Assembly (NCBI GenBank): GCA_023301685.1
Contig: JALZUG010000034.1
Coordinates: 31,603-95,602, forward strand
Length of the DNA stretch: 64,000 nt
DNA from: Rickettsiaceae bacterium
Lineage (GTDB): Bacteria > Pseudomonadota > Alphaproteobacteria > Rickettsiales > Rickettsiaceae
Reading direction: 5' to 3'
Position numbers and translations under genes: made by a program. The notes beneath the pieces are model-generated. The model was given only the letters and a program-made list of their open reading frames with translations. It searched no databases and was not told the origin of the DNA. This document shows, in pieces, positions 36,109-45,291 of the stretch. The number at the start of each line of letters is the position of its first letter. Position 1 is the stretch's first letter.

Positions 36109-36136
36109 GCTTTTATTAGCTATTAGCTATAAAAGC
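36109..36136. repeat. Short inverted repeat in the ugd/AsmA divergent region
   Basis: 8-bp arms GCTTTTAT/ATAAAAGC around TAGCTATTAGCT. It lies 45 nt before the AsmA-like start and 72 nt before ugd, in a shared promoter region, so an operator is possible. Confidence 0.3.
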
Positions 36137-36180
36137 CTATATATTATTTATTCTGTAATAATCGTAAACACGGCCTATAG

Positions 36181-37185
36181 ATGAAAATTATCATAAAATT
36201 GTTATCTATTATTTTGCTATTAGCTGCAATTGCCATAGGGCTTATAACTGCTGCTAATAATGGGGTATTGGATAAACAAATTAAAGTCGGGTTGCAATAT
36301 TATTTATCTACTTTTGGAGTAAAAGCTAAATTTTACGATCTAAAATTCAAGAACGGAGCTGTTACCGCATCAAAACTTAATATTCAAGCTGGAACAGGTA
36401 CCACTCAAATAAATAACATTAAACTCCAAGCATCCTTATCATCAAATTTTACATTATCTATAAAATTACAACCAACAGATCTCAAAATAATAGACGAAAA
36501 TTCTAAACAAATAATGCAAGCTTCAATTAATGGCTCACTTACAACTGACATTAATGGAATTCAAGATACAGAATTAAACCTACCTGAAATAAATATTATA
36601 GAGAGTATCAGAGATATAAATAAAAAACCGATAAAAGATGGTTCTGCACATTTCATATATTCTAACAATCAAAATCAGAATATATTTAAAGGAGATTTGC
36701 AGTTTAGTGAATCAATTAAACTTAGTATTTCACCTTCAGAAAAGCATCAAGATAATTTGCATTTGCATGTAGAAAATATTCCACTGATGTTTTATAAAAT
36801 TGCTGATAAAATGCTACCAAACAATGGTTTATTAGAGTTCTTCAAATCCTCAATTCAAGATGGATTTATAAAAAATGCTGATATTAACTTCAACCATAAC
36901 ACAGCAAACTTATCAAAAGAAAGCCTTAATGGTAAGGCAACAATACTAAACTTAGATTACAAATATGATGATAACTTTCCGATCTTAAGTTCTATAGATG
37001 TTGATGTTATAATAGAAGGTGCAAAAACACACTTTATTATAAATAAAGCATATAGTTCTGAGATTCTACTTTCAAATGGAACAATTGATATGGATTGGAA
37101 AGGACTAGAGAATACTACTCTATATGTTAATACTACTTGCCAATGGGCCAACAAAAAGTTTAACGGACTTTATCCATCAGGATGA
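36181..37185 (+). CDS. AsmA-like protein, N-terminal part of a frame-split gene
   Basis: 334 residues. It starts with one membrane helix (about 5-27) and continues as a beta-rich periplasmic protein; FGVKAKFYDLKFKNGAVTAS and repeated strand patterns fit the N-terminal part of the AsmA-like/DUF3971 class (TamB/YhdP relatives) that bridge the envelope and transport phospholipid. The frame ends at 37185 soon after an A5 run at 37153-37157. The downstream reading frame continues the same kind of sequence in the +2 frame with a 62-nt overlap. Removing one A from the run would join the two into a single protein of about 840 residues. Hence either a recent frameshift, slippage on the A-run, or an assembly error. 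Confidence 0.65.
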   Translation: MKIIIKLLSIILLLAAIAIGLITAANNGVLDKQIKVGLQYYLSTFGVKAKFYDLKFKNGAVTASKLNIQAGTGTTQINNIKLQASLSSNFTLSIKLQPTDLKIIDENSKQIMQASINGSLTTDINGIQDTELNLPEINIIESIRDINKKPIKDGSAHFIYSNNQNQNIFKGDLQFSESIKLSISPSEKHQDNLHLHVENIPLMFYKIADKMLPNNGLLEFFKSSIQDGFIKNADINFNHNTANLSKESLNGKATILNLDYKYDDNFPILSSIDVDVIIEGAKTHFIINKAYSSEILLSNGTIDMDWKGLENTTLYVNTTCQWANKKFNGLYPSG

Positions 37186-38677
37186 GCATGAGTCAATGAG
37201 CAAAGCCAATATTGACGTGCGAAAAATAAAAGGAAAAGTTAACACAACTGTTTATATAGAAATCCCATTAAAACCAGGTACAAAAAATTTATACGACATT
37301 AGAGCGGAGATTCCAAATGCTTCGCTTAATATATTCAAAGACTATGTTAAATTGGAAAAAGCGAAAATCTCTGGAGTTTTTAATGGCAAACAACTAAAAC
37401 TACATGGTGTTGGTAAATTAAATAGCTTTAATACTGACCTAAATTTTATATATAACGTGGAAGATCAATCGGAGTTTAATCATAAACTTGATATCAGAAC
37501 TCACTTTAAAACCAAAGTAAGCAAAACAAAAAAAGAGCAAAAAATTGCATTTATTAGCTTACTTGGCGGTGATTCTATTGTTGATTTCCAATATTTGAAT
37601 AAAAGCTCCAAAGGCTATATCAAAGTCGATTCAGACATATCTAATCTAGAATTATATTTCGATAAACTGGGCATAAGAAAAGGGAAAAATTCTCCAGCAA
37701 GAGTTAAGATAGATGGTTTATTTGAAGAACCAACACTAGGAGTCATAAATTTCCACACGTATAATGATAAAGATCTAAGCATTAAAGGTGATGTTAAGAT
37801 TGAGAACAATGAAGCAAAAATTGACTTAGAAGAAATAAGAAACAAAGGAACAAATATATCTGGAGCAATTCATCTATTTAATGACGAAGTAATAGCTGAG
37901 TTACAAGGTAAAACTCTTGATCTCTCAGATGCTGATATGCTTCAATTCCTTGAGAAAGAGAGAGATGGAGGAAAATCAAAGCTTAGAATAAATATTGATC
38001 GAGTAAAGCTTAAAGATAATATTTGGCTCGATAACCTTAAATTAATGTTTAAATGCGATAACACTAGATGCTACTCTGGATACATTGATTCTAAAATTGG
38101 CTCTAGAGATATTGAAATGCTACTTACAGCAGAAAATGATCGTGAAGATTGGCTTATCAAGTGCGGAAATGCCGGAGCATTTTTAAAAGGCATTGGAGCT
38201 TATGATTCTATGAAATCTGGAAGTATGGTACTTAAAATTAATACTAGCAGAAAGGAAGTCCGTCCAGGCGAAATTATTCCTATTTTAGACGGTACATTTA
38301 CATTTGAAAGATTTAAACTTCAGGACACTCCTGCCATTACTAGATTAGTATCTTTTGTATCTCTACCAGGATTTATAAGCATAATTAGTGGCAATAAAGA
38401 TATTGCTTTTTTAGGTATGAATGGAAATTTCAGTTTTGAGAATAATTTGCTCAAAATCAGCAACAGCTTTGCAACTGGACCGTATTTTGATTTTAGTATG
38501 AAAGGATCTATTGATACAAAAAATAGACTACTTAACCTCAAAGGTCATGTTAACCCTGCGCTCTATGGAGTAAGTAAGATAGTTGGTTCTATCCCTATTA
38601 TTGGCAGAATTTTTACTGGAAACAAAAAGCACCGTGGTTTAGTTTCAGGAACTTATAAGATGCAAGAAAAATACTAG
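37124..38677 (+). CDS. AsmA-like protein, C-terminal part of a frame-split gene
   Basis: Open for 517 codons; the part after about residue 10 is continuous with the preceding frame. The C-terminal region carries the AsmA-like pattern: a PILDGTFTFERFKLQDTPA stretch, then RLVSFVSLPGFISIISGN, an FLGMNGNFSFENNLLKI strand, and VNPALYGVSKIVGSIPIIGR near the end. This is the conserved C-terminal block of DUF3971/AsmA-like proteins of Rickettsiales. On its own it lacks a signal peptide or membrane anchor, so an independent product would not reach the periplasm. Translated alone it might begin at an ATG near 37196. It is convergent with the phosphoethanolamine transferase. Confidence 0.65.
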   Translation: MLILLANGPTKSLTDFIHQDEHESMSKANIDVRKIKGKVNTTVYIEIPLKPGTKNLYDIRAEIPNASLNIFKDYVKLEKAKISGVFNGKQLKLHGVGKLNSFNTDLNFIYNVEDQSEFNHKLDIRTHFKTKVSKTKKEQKIAFISLLGGDSIVDFQYLNKSSKGYIKVDSDISNLELYFDKLGIRKGKNSPARVKIDGLFEEPTLGVINFHTYNDKDLSIKGDVKIENNEAKIDLEEIRNKGTNISGAIHLFNDEVIAELQGKTLDLSDADMLQFLEKERDGGKSKLRINIDRVKLKDNIWLDNLKLMFKCDNTRCYSGYIDSKIGSRDIEMLLTAENDREDWLIKCGNAGAFLKGIGAYDSMKSGSMVLKINTSRKEVRPGEIIPILDGTFTFERFKLQDTPAITRLVSFVSLPGFISIISGNKDIAFLGMNGNFSFENNLLKISNSFATGPYFDFSMKGSIDTKNRLLNLKGHVNPALYGVSKIVGSIPIIGRIFTGNKKHRGLVSGTYKMQEKY

Positions 38678-38729
38678 ATCATTATATAATTTAAAATGGA
38701 AATAATATTACTTCTTCACAAAAAAATAT

Positions 38730-40280
38730 CTATCTACATAAACTGAGTGATAAATCAATATAGGTTGATTTCACTCCAGAACAATCCAAAATTGAGTGAA
38801 ATATATAATCTTGAGAAACAGAGTTTTTACTATGTCTTTTTATTTTATCCAATATCGCTGGGTTTTTCTTTATAAAATAATCTGACAACCACATAAACAT
38901 AGCAATATCAGTTTGTTCCTTCTGAGCAAGTGAATCTTTGCTAGCGTTTCCAAAAAAACCATTCTCTCCTAGGGAAAAACCATGATCAGAGGAATAAATT
39001 ACTATAGCATTTTTATGCTCTAATTTTTTAAGCAATTTATCTATTACTATATCTGTATAATAAAAAGAATTTTCATATGAGTTCATTAATTGCTCCTTCG
39101 AACACTGGCTTGGCAAAGAGCTCTTACATTCAGGCACAAACGGAGCTTTAAAACCTTCTGGCAATCTTTGATCAAAACGCCAATGACTACCTAATAAATG
39201 CATTATTGTCAGGCTATCTCCCTTATAATTTTGTAATCTTTTATCAATAAATGGTATTAAATACTCATCAATTATCTGATTATTTGGGAATGTTTTGCGA
39301 AGTTCTAATTTTGTAATAACGTAATCAGCCTCCAAAGCAATTGACGCAAAACTCGTCTCAAAAACACCAAAAATACCTTGATTACCAATCCAACTCGTTG
39401 CAAAACCAAGATTCTTAAAAGTGGAAATAACACTTTTCTCATTAAGTGATTGTTCAATATTTGGTGATTTTGCCGATGTTAGCATATATGGTATAGACTC
39501 ACGCGTCGACGTTTCAGAACTTTTAGCATTCCTAAAAAACACTAAGTTCTTTCTATCATGCATTAAAGGCATATTCTTCTCTGAAACTGTTGATCCCCGC
39601 ATAGATTCACCTATAATCACTACAATAGTTAAAGGCTCGCTATCATCAGAATCAAATTTAAAAGAATATTTCTTAGTTAAATCAGTTTTGTTATTTCGTC
39701 TCTCTAATTGCTTTTTGTATTTTTTATTATACTCTTTGATACTCCATATAATATTATATGGAAGATAATTCGTAAGCGTATAACCTAGGGATCGGCTTGT
39801 AAAACCTTTACTCACTAAGCCTAAAATCAATATACATATAGTTATAATAATTGCGCTATATTTTGTATTTTCTCTATATTTACTCGTACCCAAAAATTTA
39901 TATAGTAAGTAATATATTAATAGAAAACCCAAAACTGCAGATGCTCCGGTGAATACATTTAGATACTCAATAATTAAATCTACTTCTACTGATAAAATGT
40001 CACTCAGAACACCTTCATCAAAACCTTTCTTAAAATTATAAATAAAGAAGTTAGAAGTAATACCGAACACGAAAAAAATAGAAATGCATAATATTCCTAG
40101 ATATGGAAGGATTGATAATATAAAAAAAAGAATAATTGTAATGGGAATAATGATTGCCATCTCCATTACAAAATCTGCTATTAAAGAGCTTCCAATCTCT
40201 GATTTTAAATAAAAAATAGGTATATTGAATAATGCTGTATAAATTACTGCAACAAAAGATAGTTTTGAAATTTTATTCAT
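38730..40280 (-). CDS. Phosphoethanolamine transferase, EptA/sulfatase family
   Basis: 516 residues. Five N-terminal membrane helices (to about 165) precede a periplasmic alkaline-phosphatase-like domain. Such enzymes move phosphoethanolamine from phosphatidylethanolamine to lipid A or other envelope sugars, lowering surface charge. Seen: IIGESMRGSTV with metal ligand E225, the nucleophile T259 in SSETSTRESIPYML (family: GTxTAxSxPCM), HLLGSHWRFDQR, and the metal site SSDHGFSLGENGFFG. Cysteines that form disulfides in EptA are few here (a CKSSLPSQC pair remains), so the exact acceptor is unclear. It lies 80 nt downstream of fabF. Confidence 0.85.
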   Translation of the reverse strand: MNKISKLSFVAVIYTALFNIPIFYLKSEIGSSLIADFVMEMAIIIPITIILFFILSILPYLGILCISIFFVFGITSNFFIYNFKKGFDEGVLSDILSVEVDLIIEYLNVFTGASAVLGFLLIYYLLYKFLGTSKYRENTKYSAIIITICILILGLVSKGFTSRSLGYTLTNYLPYNIIWSIKEYNKKYKKQLERRNNKTDLTKKYSFKFDSDDSEPLTIVVIIGESMRGSTVSEKNMPLMHDRKNLVFFRNAKSSETSTRESIPYMLTSAKSPNIEQSLNEKSVISTFKNLGFATSWIGNQGIFGVFETSFASIALEADYVITKLELRKTFPNNQIIDEYLIPFIDKRLQNYKGDSLTIMHLLGSHWRFDQRLPEGFKAPFVPECKSSLPSQCSKEQLMNSYENSFYYTDIVIDKLLKKLEHKNAIVIYSSDHGFSLGENGFFGNASKDSLAQKEQTDIAMFMWLSDYFIKKNPAILDKIKRHSKNSVSQDYIFHSILDCSGVKSTYIDLSLSLCR

Positions 40281-40360
40281 TTACAAACCTCAAAATAAAA
40301 TACCACCTTGCAGTAAAAAAAATCTTATCTTCTAATTATATGACCTAATAGAAATACAAG

Positions 40361-41596
40361 TTACACTCTGCGCAACAACAGACTTGCATTTGTTCCGCCA
40401 AATCCAAATGAATTTGATAGAGCGTATTCAATCTTTGCTTCTTGCGAACTAAGTGGAACAAGGTTCATATTTGCTTCCTCAATAGGCTTATGAAGATTCA
40501 ATGTTGGCGGAGCAACTTGATCACGAATTGCAAGTGCTGTATAGATAGCTTCAACACTACCTGCTGCCCCAAGCAAATGTCCAATAGCTGATTTCGTTGA
40601 CGACATCTTCAGAGATTCATTGCCATCAAATAGAGTTTGAACAGCTGTCAGCTCAATAGCATCCCCAACTTTTGTAGATGTACCATGAGCATTGATATAA
40701 TTTACTTGACTTGGATTTACTTTTGCGTCTTTTAAAGCATTTTCCATTGCCCTGAAAGCACCTCTACCATTTGGAGAAGTAATGTGGAAAGCATCACCCG
40801 TTAAGCCATATCCAATTATTTCTGCATAAATTTTTGCTCCTCGCTTAACTGCATGGTCATATTCCTCAAGTACAACAACCCCTGCACCTTCACCCATAAC
40901 AAAACCAGCATGATCTTCATCCCAAGGCCTAGATGCTCTTGTTGGCTTATCATTAAAATCAACGGCAAGAGCTTTTGCAGCAGCAAACCCAGCAACACCA
41001 ACAGGAGTTATTGGAGCTTCCGCACCACCTGCTATCATTACATCTGCATCGCCATATTTAATCATTCTTGCTGCATCACCAATCGCATGCGCACCAGTAG
41101 AACAAGCAGTAGAAACTGCACTATTCGGACCGGCAAAACCATATTTTATTGAAACATGGCCAGATAATAAATTAACTAGAGATGCTGGAATAAAGTACGG
41201 ACTGACCCTGCAACGTTCGCTTTTACGGAGTTCAATCGATGTTTCTTCAATCATTCCAAGTCCTCCAATACCCGAACCTAGCATAACACCAGTTCTTTCT
41301 CTCGCTATCTCACCTTCAGGCTTCCATCCGCTATCTTCTACAGCCTCAGTAGCTGCAGCAATACCAAAATGAATAAATTTATCCATTTTACGAATATCGC
41401 GCGGTGAAATATAGTTTTCTGGATTAAATTCTGGAACCGTTGAAGCAATCTTGCATGGGTACTGACTTGTATCAAAATGAGTAATGTTTTTTACACCACT
41501 TTTACTAGATAAAATGCCAGACCACGAATCTTTTACATTCAAACCTAAAGAATTAACAAGACCAACACCCGTTATGACTACTCTTTTAGACGACAT
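40361..41596 (-). CDS. fabF: 3-oxoacyl-[acyl-carrier-protein] synthase II
   Basis: 411 residues, full length. FabF elongates fatty acids by condensing malonyl-ACP with acyl-ACP and makes cis-vaccenate precursors. The catalytic triad is complete: C165 in VSTACSTGAH, H304 in NAHGTSTKVGD, H340 in SAIGHLLGAAG. The N-terminal RRVVITG-like start (KRVVITGVGLVNSLG), the DEDHAGFVMGEGAGV and the C-terminal NSFGFGGTNASLL are all conserved. It ends the fabG-acpP-fabF operon, 35 nt after acpP. Confidence 0.97.
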   Translation of the reverse strand: MSSKRVVITGVGLVNSLGLNVKDSWSGILSSKSGVKNITHFDTSQYPCKIASTVPEFNPENYISPRDIRKMDKFIHFGIAAATEAVEDSGWKPEGEIARERTGVMLGSGIGGLGMIEETSIELRKSERCRVSPYFIPASLVNLLSGHVSIKYGFAGPNSAVSTACSTGAHAIGDAARMIKYGDADVMIAGGAEAPITPVGVAGFAAAKALAVDFNDKPTRASRPWDEDHAGFVMGEGAGVVVLEEYDHAVKRGAKIYAEIIGYGLTGDAFHITSPNGRGAFRAMENALKDAKVNPSQVNYINAHGTSTKVGDAIELTAVQTLFDGNESLKMSSTKSAIGHLLGAAGSVEAIYTALAIRDQVAPPTLNLHKPIEEANMNLVPLSSQEAKIEYALSNSFGFGGTNASLLLRRV

Positions 41597-41631
41597 AGCT
41601 TTTGAACTCTTAAATGATTTTGCGTGAAAAG

Positions 41632-41874
41632 TTAAGCTTTTATATTTTTTTGAACATATGAGACTGCATCAGCAACAGTTGCAATCTTACTAGCTTCTTC
41701 ATCAGGAATATCACAATCAAAAGCAGCTTCAAATGCCATCATTAGCTCAACTAAATCTAGACTATCTGCTCCTAAATCATCAACAAACTTAGATTCTGGT
41801 GAAATGCTGCTTTCTTCTACTCTTAAAGTTTCAGCAACAGTTTTTATAATCTTTTGTTCGATATTCTCACTCAT
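41632..41874 (-). CDS. acpP: Acyl carrier protein
   Basis: 80 residues from the ATG at 41874, which has GAGG seven nt upstream; a longer frame would add 21 residues foreign to the family. ACP carries growing acyl chains on a 4'-phosphopantetheine. The attachment site is S38 in DDLGADSLDLVELMMAFE, and the acidic helix II with FDCDIPDEEASKI is typical. It lies between fabG (106 nt) and fabF (35 nt), the canonical order. It also supplies the acyl donors for LpxL. Confidence 0.97.
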   Translation of the reverse strand: MSENIEQKIIKTVAETLRVEESSISPESKFVDDLGADSLDLVELMMAFEAAFDCDIPDEEASKIATVADAVSYVQKNIKA

Positions 41875-41980
41875 AAGTAACCTCATTATAGTTATTATTT
41901 TAAAAACTTTAGCAGCTGCCAAAATTCTTAGTTTCAACTTTTTACCATAAAAAAAAATCTTTTACTAGTGGAAAAAATAA

Positions 41981-42706
41981 TTATACCATCAACATTCCAC
42001 CATTTACGTGAATGGTTTGGCCTGTAATATAGGAAGACAAAGGGCTAGCTAGAAATGATACAGCATTCGCAATATCTTCCGGTTGACCTAAAGTTTTTGA
42101 TGGGATTTTTTGCATAATTGCATCTTTCTGAGCATCTGTTAATGCATCTGTCATATTTGACTTAACAAATCCCGGTGCAACAGCATTAACCGTAACTCCT
42201 CTTGTTGCGACCTCAATAGCAAGAGACTTTGTCATTCCCATTAAACCAGCTTTTGAAGCACAATAATTTGCTTGCCCTGGATTTCCTGAAACACCTACAA
42301 TTGACGATATATTGATGATTCGACCATATCTAGCACGCATCATTTTTTTAATTGCCGCTCTATTCAATATAAAGTTAGCTTTTAAATTAACATCCATTAC
42401 ATCTTCAAAATCCGCATTAGACATCTTAATTGCAAGAGTATCTCTTGTGATACCAGCATTACAAACCAAGACATCCAACTTCTCTATATCATCAAGGAGA
42501 GCTTCACATGCACTAGCATCAGATAAGTTACATTGCTTTATAGTATAATTATCACCAAGCTCAGCACCAAGCGCTTCTAGTTTTTCAATATTACTACCAC
42601 TAATATATACGTGCGCACCAAGCTTATGTAGTTGTTTTGCAATTGCTTTACCAATTCCACCACTAGCACCTGTAATTAATGCATTGTTTCCAGATAAATC
42701 TATCAT
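41981..42706 (-). CDS. fabG: 3-oxoacyl-[acyl-carrier-protein] reductase
   Basis: 241 residues. FabG uses NADPH for the first reduction of each fatty-acid elongation round. It is a short-chain dehydrogenase: [15 protein letters not shown] for the cofactor, CNAGITRD, the catalytic S135 in [10 protein letters not shown], and Y148/K152 in [13 protein letters not shown]. The C-terminal [20 protein letters not shown] followed by [10 protein letters not shown] is typical of FabG. GGAGAT precedes the ATG. First gene of fabG-acpP-fabF; fabD is not directly upstream here. Confidence 0.96.
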   Translation of the reverse strand: MIDLSGNNALITGASGGIGKAIAKQLHKLGAHVYISGSNIEKLEALGAELGDNYTIKQCNLSDASACEALLDDIEKLDVLVCNAGITRDTLAIKMSNADFEDVMDVNLKANFILNRAAIKKMMRARYGRIINISSIVGVSGNPGQANYCASKAGLMGMTKSLAIEVATRGVTVNAVAPGFVKSNMTDALTDAQKDAIMQKIPSKTLGQPEDIANAVSFLASPLSSYITGQTIHVNGGMLMV

Positions 42707-43029
42707 AACTTACATCTCCAAGATTATTTTTAATATTATATTATTTAGACACTGTTAGCTAATTATAGATAAAAGCAATTCTGAGTATTTAAAATATTTT
42801 TAGCGAAAATCAGTACATTTTATTAAAGAATCATCTACTAGCAATTTCAAAAAATACAGATTTACATTAAAAATAGAAAGATACAATATCTCTTTTATCA
42901 ATAATTTTGTTATTTAATACCATGTAGAAAATAAAAGTCAAACTAGGACTTCAAGTAATAGGCCCTAAACAATATGATACTGGTACGTTTCTACATCATA
43001 TTGTTTAACCTGAGTTATGGATATAACTA
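42707..43029. other. Intergenic region between recA and fabG
   Basis: 323 bp that should contain the fabG promoter (a TATAAT-like run lies about 35 nt upstream of the ATG on the minus strand) and the recA transcript end. Apart from the hairpin at 42966-43007 I see no gene or repeat. Confidence 0.4.
42966..43007 (-). terminator. Perfect 13-bp hairpin downstream of recA
   Basis: Arms TAAACAATATGAT and ATCATATTGTTTA around a 16-nt loop, 22 nt past the recA stop. No T-run follows on the minus strand, so it is a 3'-end stem-loop (RNA stability or weak termination) more than a classic intrinsic terminator. Confidence 0.4.
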
Positions 43030-44052
43030 TTAATTCTCTTCTACAATTTTTTCTTCAGTAAGACCCCTATTGTTATTTAACAATAACTCCTTTAACTTAT
43101 TCTCTAATCCCAAAGCAACTTCTGGATTATCTTTCATATATTGCTTTGCTTTCTCACGTCCTTGACCTATTCTTTCCTCACCATATGAGAACCAAGCACC
43201 AGATTTCTCTACTAAATCATGTTTAACACCTAAATCAATAAGCTCTCCATGTTTTGAAATACCTTCTCCATACATAATATCAAACTCAACCGTCCTAAAT
43301 GGAGGAGATACCTTATTTTTAACAACCTTAACTCTAGTTTGATTGCCAATAACTTCGTCTTTATCTTTAATTGAACCTATGCGACGAATGTCCATTCTAA
43401 CTGACGCATAAAATTTAAGAGCATTACCTCCAGTTGTCGTCTCAGGACTACCAAACATAACACCAATTTTCATTCTGATCTGATTAATGAAAATAATAGT
43501 ACAATTTGTCCTAGATGTTGATGCAGTTAGCTTACGGAGAGCTTGACTCATTAGCCTTGCTTGCAAACCCATATGAGAATCGCCCATTTCGCCATCGATC
43601 TCTGCTTTTGGAACCAAAGCTGCAACACTATCAATAACTAGCAAATCAACCGCACCAGACCTAACTAGAGTATCCGTTATCTCTAAAGCTTGTTCACCAG
43701 TATCTGGCTGAGAAATAATCAGCTCATCAATATTAACACCTAGTTTTTTTGCATAAACTGGATCAAGAGCATGCTCAGCATCTACAAAAGCACATGTACC
43801 ACCTTGCTTTTGAGCTTCGGCTATTGCATGTAAAGTAAGGGTTGTTTTACCAGAACTTTCAGGACCAAAAATTTCTATTACTCTACCTTTTGGAATTCCA
43901 CCAACACCTAGAGCAACATCAAGACCAACAGAACCAGTTGGGATAGCTTCAATGTTCATCTCTTGTCTTTGGCCCAGTTTCATCACTGAACCTTTACCAT
44001 AATTTTTTTCGATTTGGCTGAGTGCAGCAGCCAACGCACTTTCCTTCGTCAT
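43030..44052 (-). CDS. recA: Recombinase RecA
   Basis: 340 residues from the ATG at 44052, which has AGAGG five nt upstream; a GTG at 44079 would add nine residues and is less likely. RecA coats single-stranded DNA, drives strand exchange and triggers LexA cleavage. Seen: [19 protein letters not shown], Walker A GPESSGKT at 63-70, the Walker B region [20 protein letters not shown], loop L1 and [32 protein letters not shown] (loop L2 region), and an acidic tail. No GTTC-N7-GTTC SOS box, the alphaproteobacterial type, is present in the 89 nt before it, so SOS control is doubtful. Confidence 0.98.
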   Translation of the reverse strand: MTKESALAAALSQIEKNYGKGSVMKLGQRQEMNIEAIPTGSVGLDVALGVGGIPKGRVIEIFGPESSGKTTLTLHAIAEAQKQGGTCAFVDAEHALDPVYAKKLGVNIDELIISQPDTGEQALEITDTLVRSGAVDLLVIDSVAALVPKAEIDGEMGDSHMGLQARLMSQALRKLTASTSRTNCTIIFINQIRMKIGVMFGSPETTTGGNALKFYASVRMDIRRIGSIKDKDEVIGNQTRVKVVKNKVSPPFRTVEFDIMYGEGISKHGELIDLGVKHDLVEKSGAWFSYGEERIGQGREKAKQYMKDNPEVALGLENKLKELLLNNNRGLTEEKIVEEN

Positions 44053-44141
44053 TTTTCCTCTATTATTAGGTTTCTTCACAAACAGTTATATTATCTATCT
44101 TTGCGAAAATCTAGAGAAATCTTGAATAATGTACAAAAATA

Positions 44142-44342
44142 TTATTCTTCTGTGCGCAGCTCAATCCAACTTTCTAGAATTTGCTTTAGATTATCATCAC
44201 TGACTTCAACTTCTTGATCCTCGAACTCTGGCAACGAAAGCACCATCTCTTTTAAGTACCCAAGATTATACTCTGGTATTTCTTCTTCAGCATACGCCTC
44301 TTCAAGTCCAGTCGCTATTTCTTCTATATCACTCCAATGCAT
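44142..44342 (-). CDS. iscX: IscX/YfhJ Fe-S assembly adaptor
   Basis: 66 residues, acidic. IscX binds the cysteine desulfurase IscS and modulates Fe-S cluster assembly. Seen: MHWSDIEEIATGLEEAYAEE at the start (family: WTDxxxIAxxLxExxPDxDP), LPEFEDQEVEVSDDNLKQIL (family: LxxFxDDPxxSNExxLEAI) and the final ESWIEL (family: xAWIDE). AAGGA precedes the ATG at 44342; an adjacent GTG at 44345 is an alternative. Normally last in isc operons; here it sits alone upstream of recA, read in the same direction with 89 nt between, and no other isc gene is in the window. Confidence 0.88.
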   Translation of the reverse strand: MHWSDIEEIATGLEEAYAEEEIPEYNLGYLKEMVLSLPEFEDQEVEVSDDNLKQILESWIELRTEE

Positions 44343-44454
44343 CACTATTTTCCTTATTAAAGCGCCTACTTCTAATACTATTTAATACTAGCTACCACAA
44401 AAAAAATAATAGTATATATTTACATAAAAATAACTTTTGTAAGGTGAGATTTTT

Positions 44455-45291
44455 ATGCAACTAAAATGTAATATAATAAAAAACCTATTAGATAGCAGCT
44501 TTAAAGAAGATTTTGGAATAAAAGGTGATATCACTTCGGATTCAGTCATAGATAAGCAGGCAAAAATAGAGTTTTCTATTAATAGTAGACAAGCTGCTAT
44601 TTTATGTGGAGTACAAATTGCTAAATACTATTTAGACAACTATTCTTCTATTAAATATACGATTCATAAGCATGACTCCGATACCATTAAGACTGGTGAT
44701 ACCCTTATATCAGGACAAGGTAACGCAAGAGAAATATTATTAATTGAAAGAATTATCCTAAATTATGTACAACACCTGACAGGCATATCCACACTTACTA
44801 ATAAATTTGTAGAAAAAACAGCTGGAACAAAAGCTAAAATCCTAGATACTAGAAAAACTACACCTATGCTACGCTCATTACAAAAATATGCTGTAACTTG
44901 TGGAGGAGGTTATAATCACAGATTAGCTTTAGATAGCAGCGTCATGATTAAAGATAATCATATTGCTATTTGCGGCGGGATAGCAAAAGCTCTTCAAAAT
45001 GCAAAAAAACACAACCCACACTACGCTAAAATAGAAATAGAATGTGACACTATAGAACAAGTACAAAATGCTATAGATGAAGGTGTTGATATAATATTAC
45101 TTGATAATATGTCTATTGATCAAATCAATGAATCTATTAATATAATTGATGGAAGAGCAAAAATTGAAACCTCAGGAAATGTCTCACTAGAAACAGCAGA
45201 ATCTATAGCAAAGACTGGAGTAGATTATATTTCTGTTGGAAAAATAACACATTCTGCTCCATCAGCAGACATTGGACTAGATATAAAATGA
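44455..45291 (+). CDS. nadC: Nicotinate-nucleotide pyrophosphorylase (carboxylating)
   Basis: 278 residues. NadC makes nicotinate mononucleotide from quinolinate and PRPP, the last step of de novo NAD ring synthesis. Seen: [14 protein letters not shown] near the start (family: EDxxxGDxTS), [54 protein letters not shown], and [20 protein letters not shown]. All substrate-binding Arg, His and Lys positions appear intact. Clear Shine-Dalgarno AAGGTGAG. The stop overlaps the start of ligA by 4 nt (ATGA). No nadA or nadB is in the window. Confidence 0.95.
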   Translation: MQLKCNIIKNLLDSSFKEDFGIKGDITSDSVIDKQAKIEFSINSRQAAILCGVQIAKYYLDNYSSIKYTIHKHDSDTIKTGDTLISGQGNAREILLIERIILNYVQHLTGISTLTNKFVEKTAGTKAKILDTRKTTPMLRSLQKYAVTCGGGYNHRLALDSSVMIKDNHIAICGGIAKALQNAKKHNPHYAKIEIECDTIEQVQNAIDEGVDIILLDNMSIDQINESINIIDGRAKIETSGNVSLETAESIAKTGVDYISVGKITHSAPSADIGLDIK

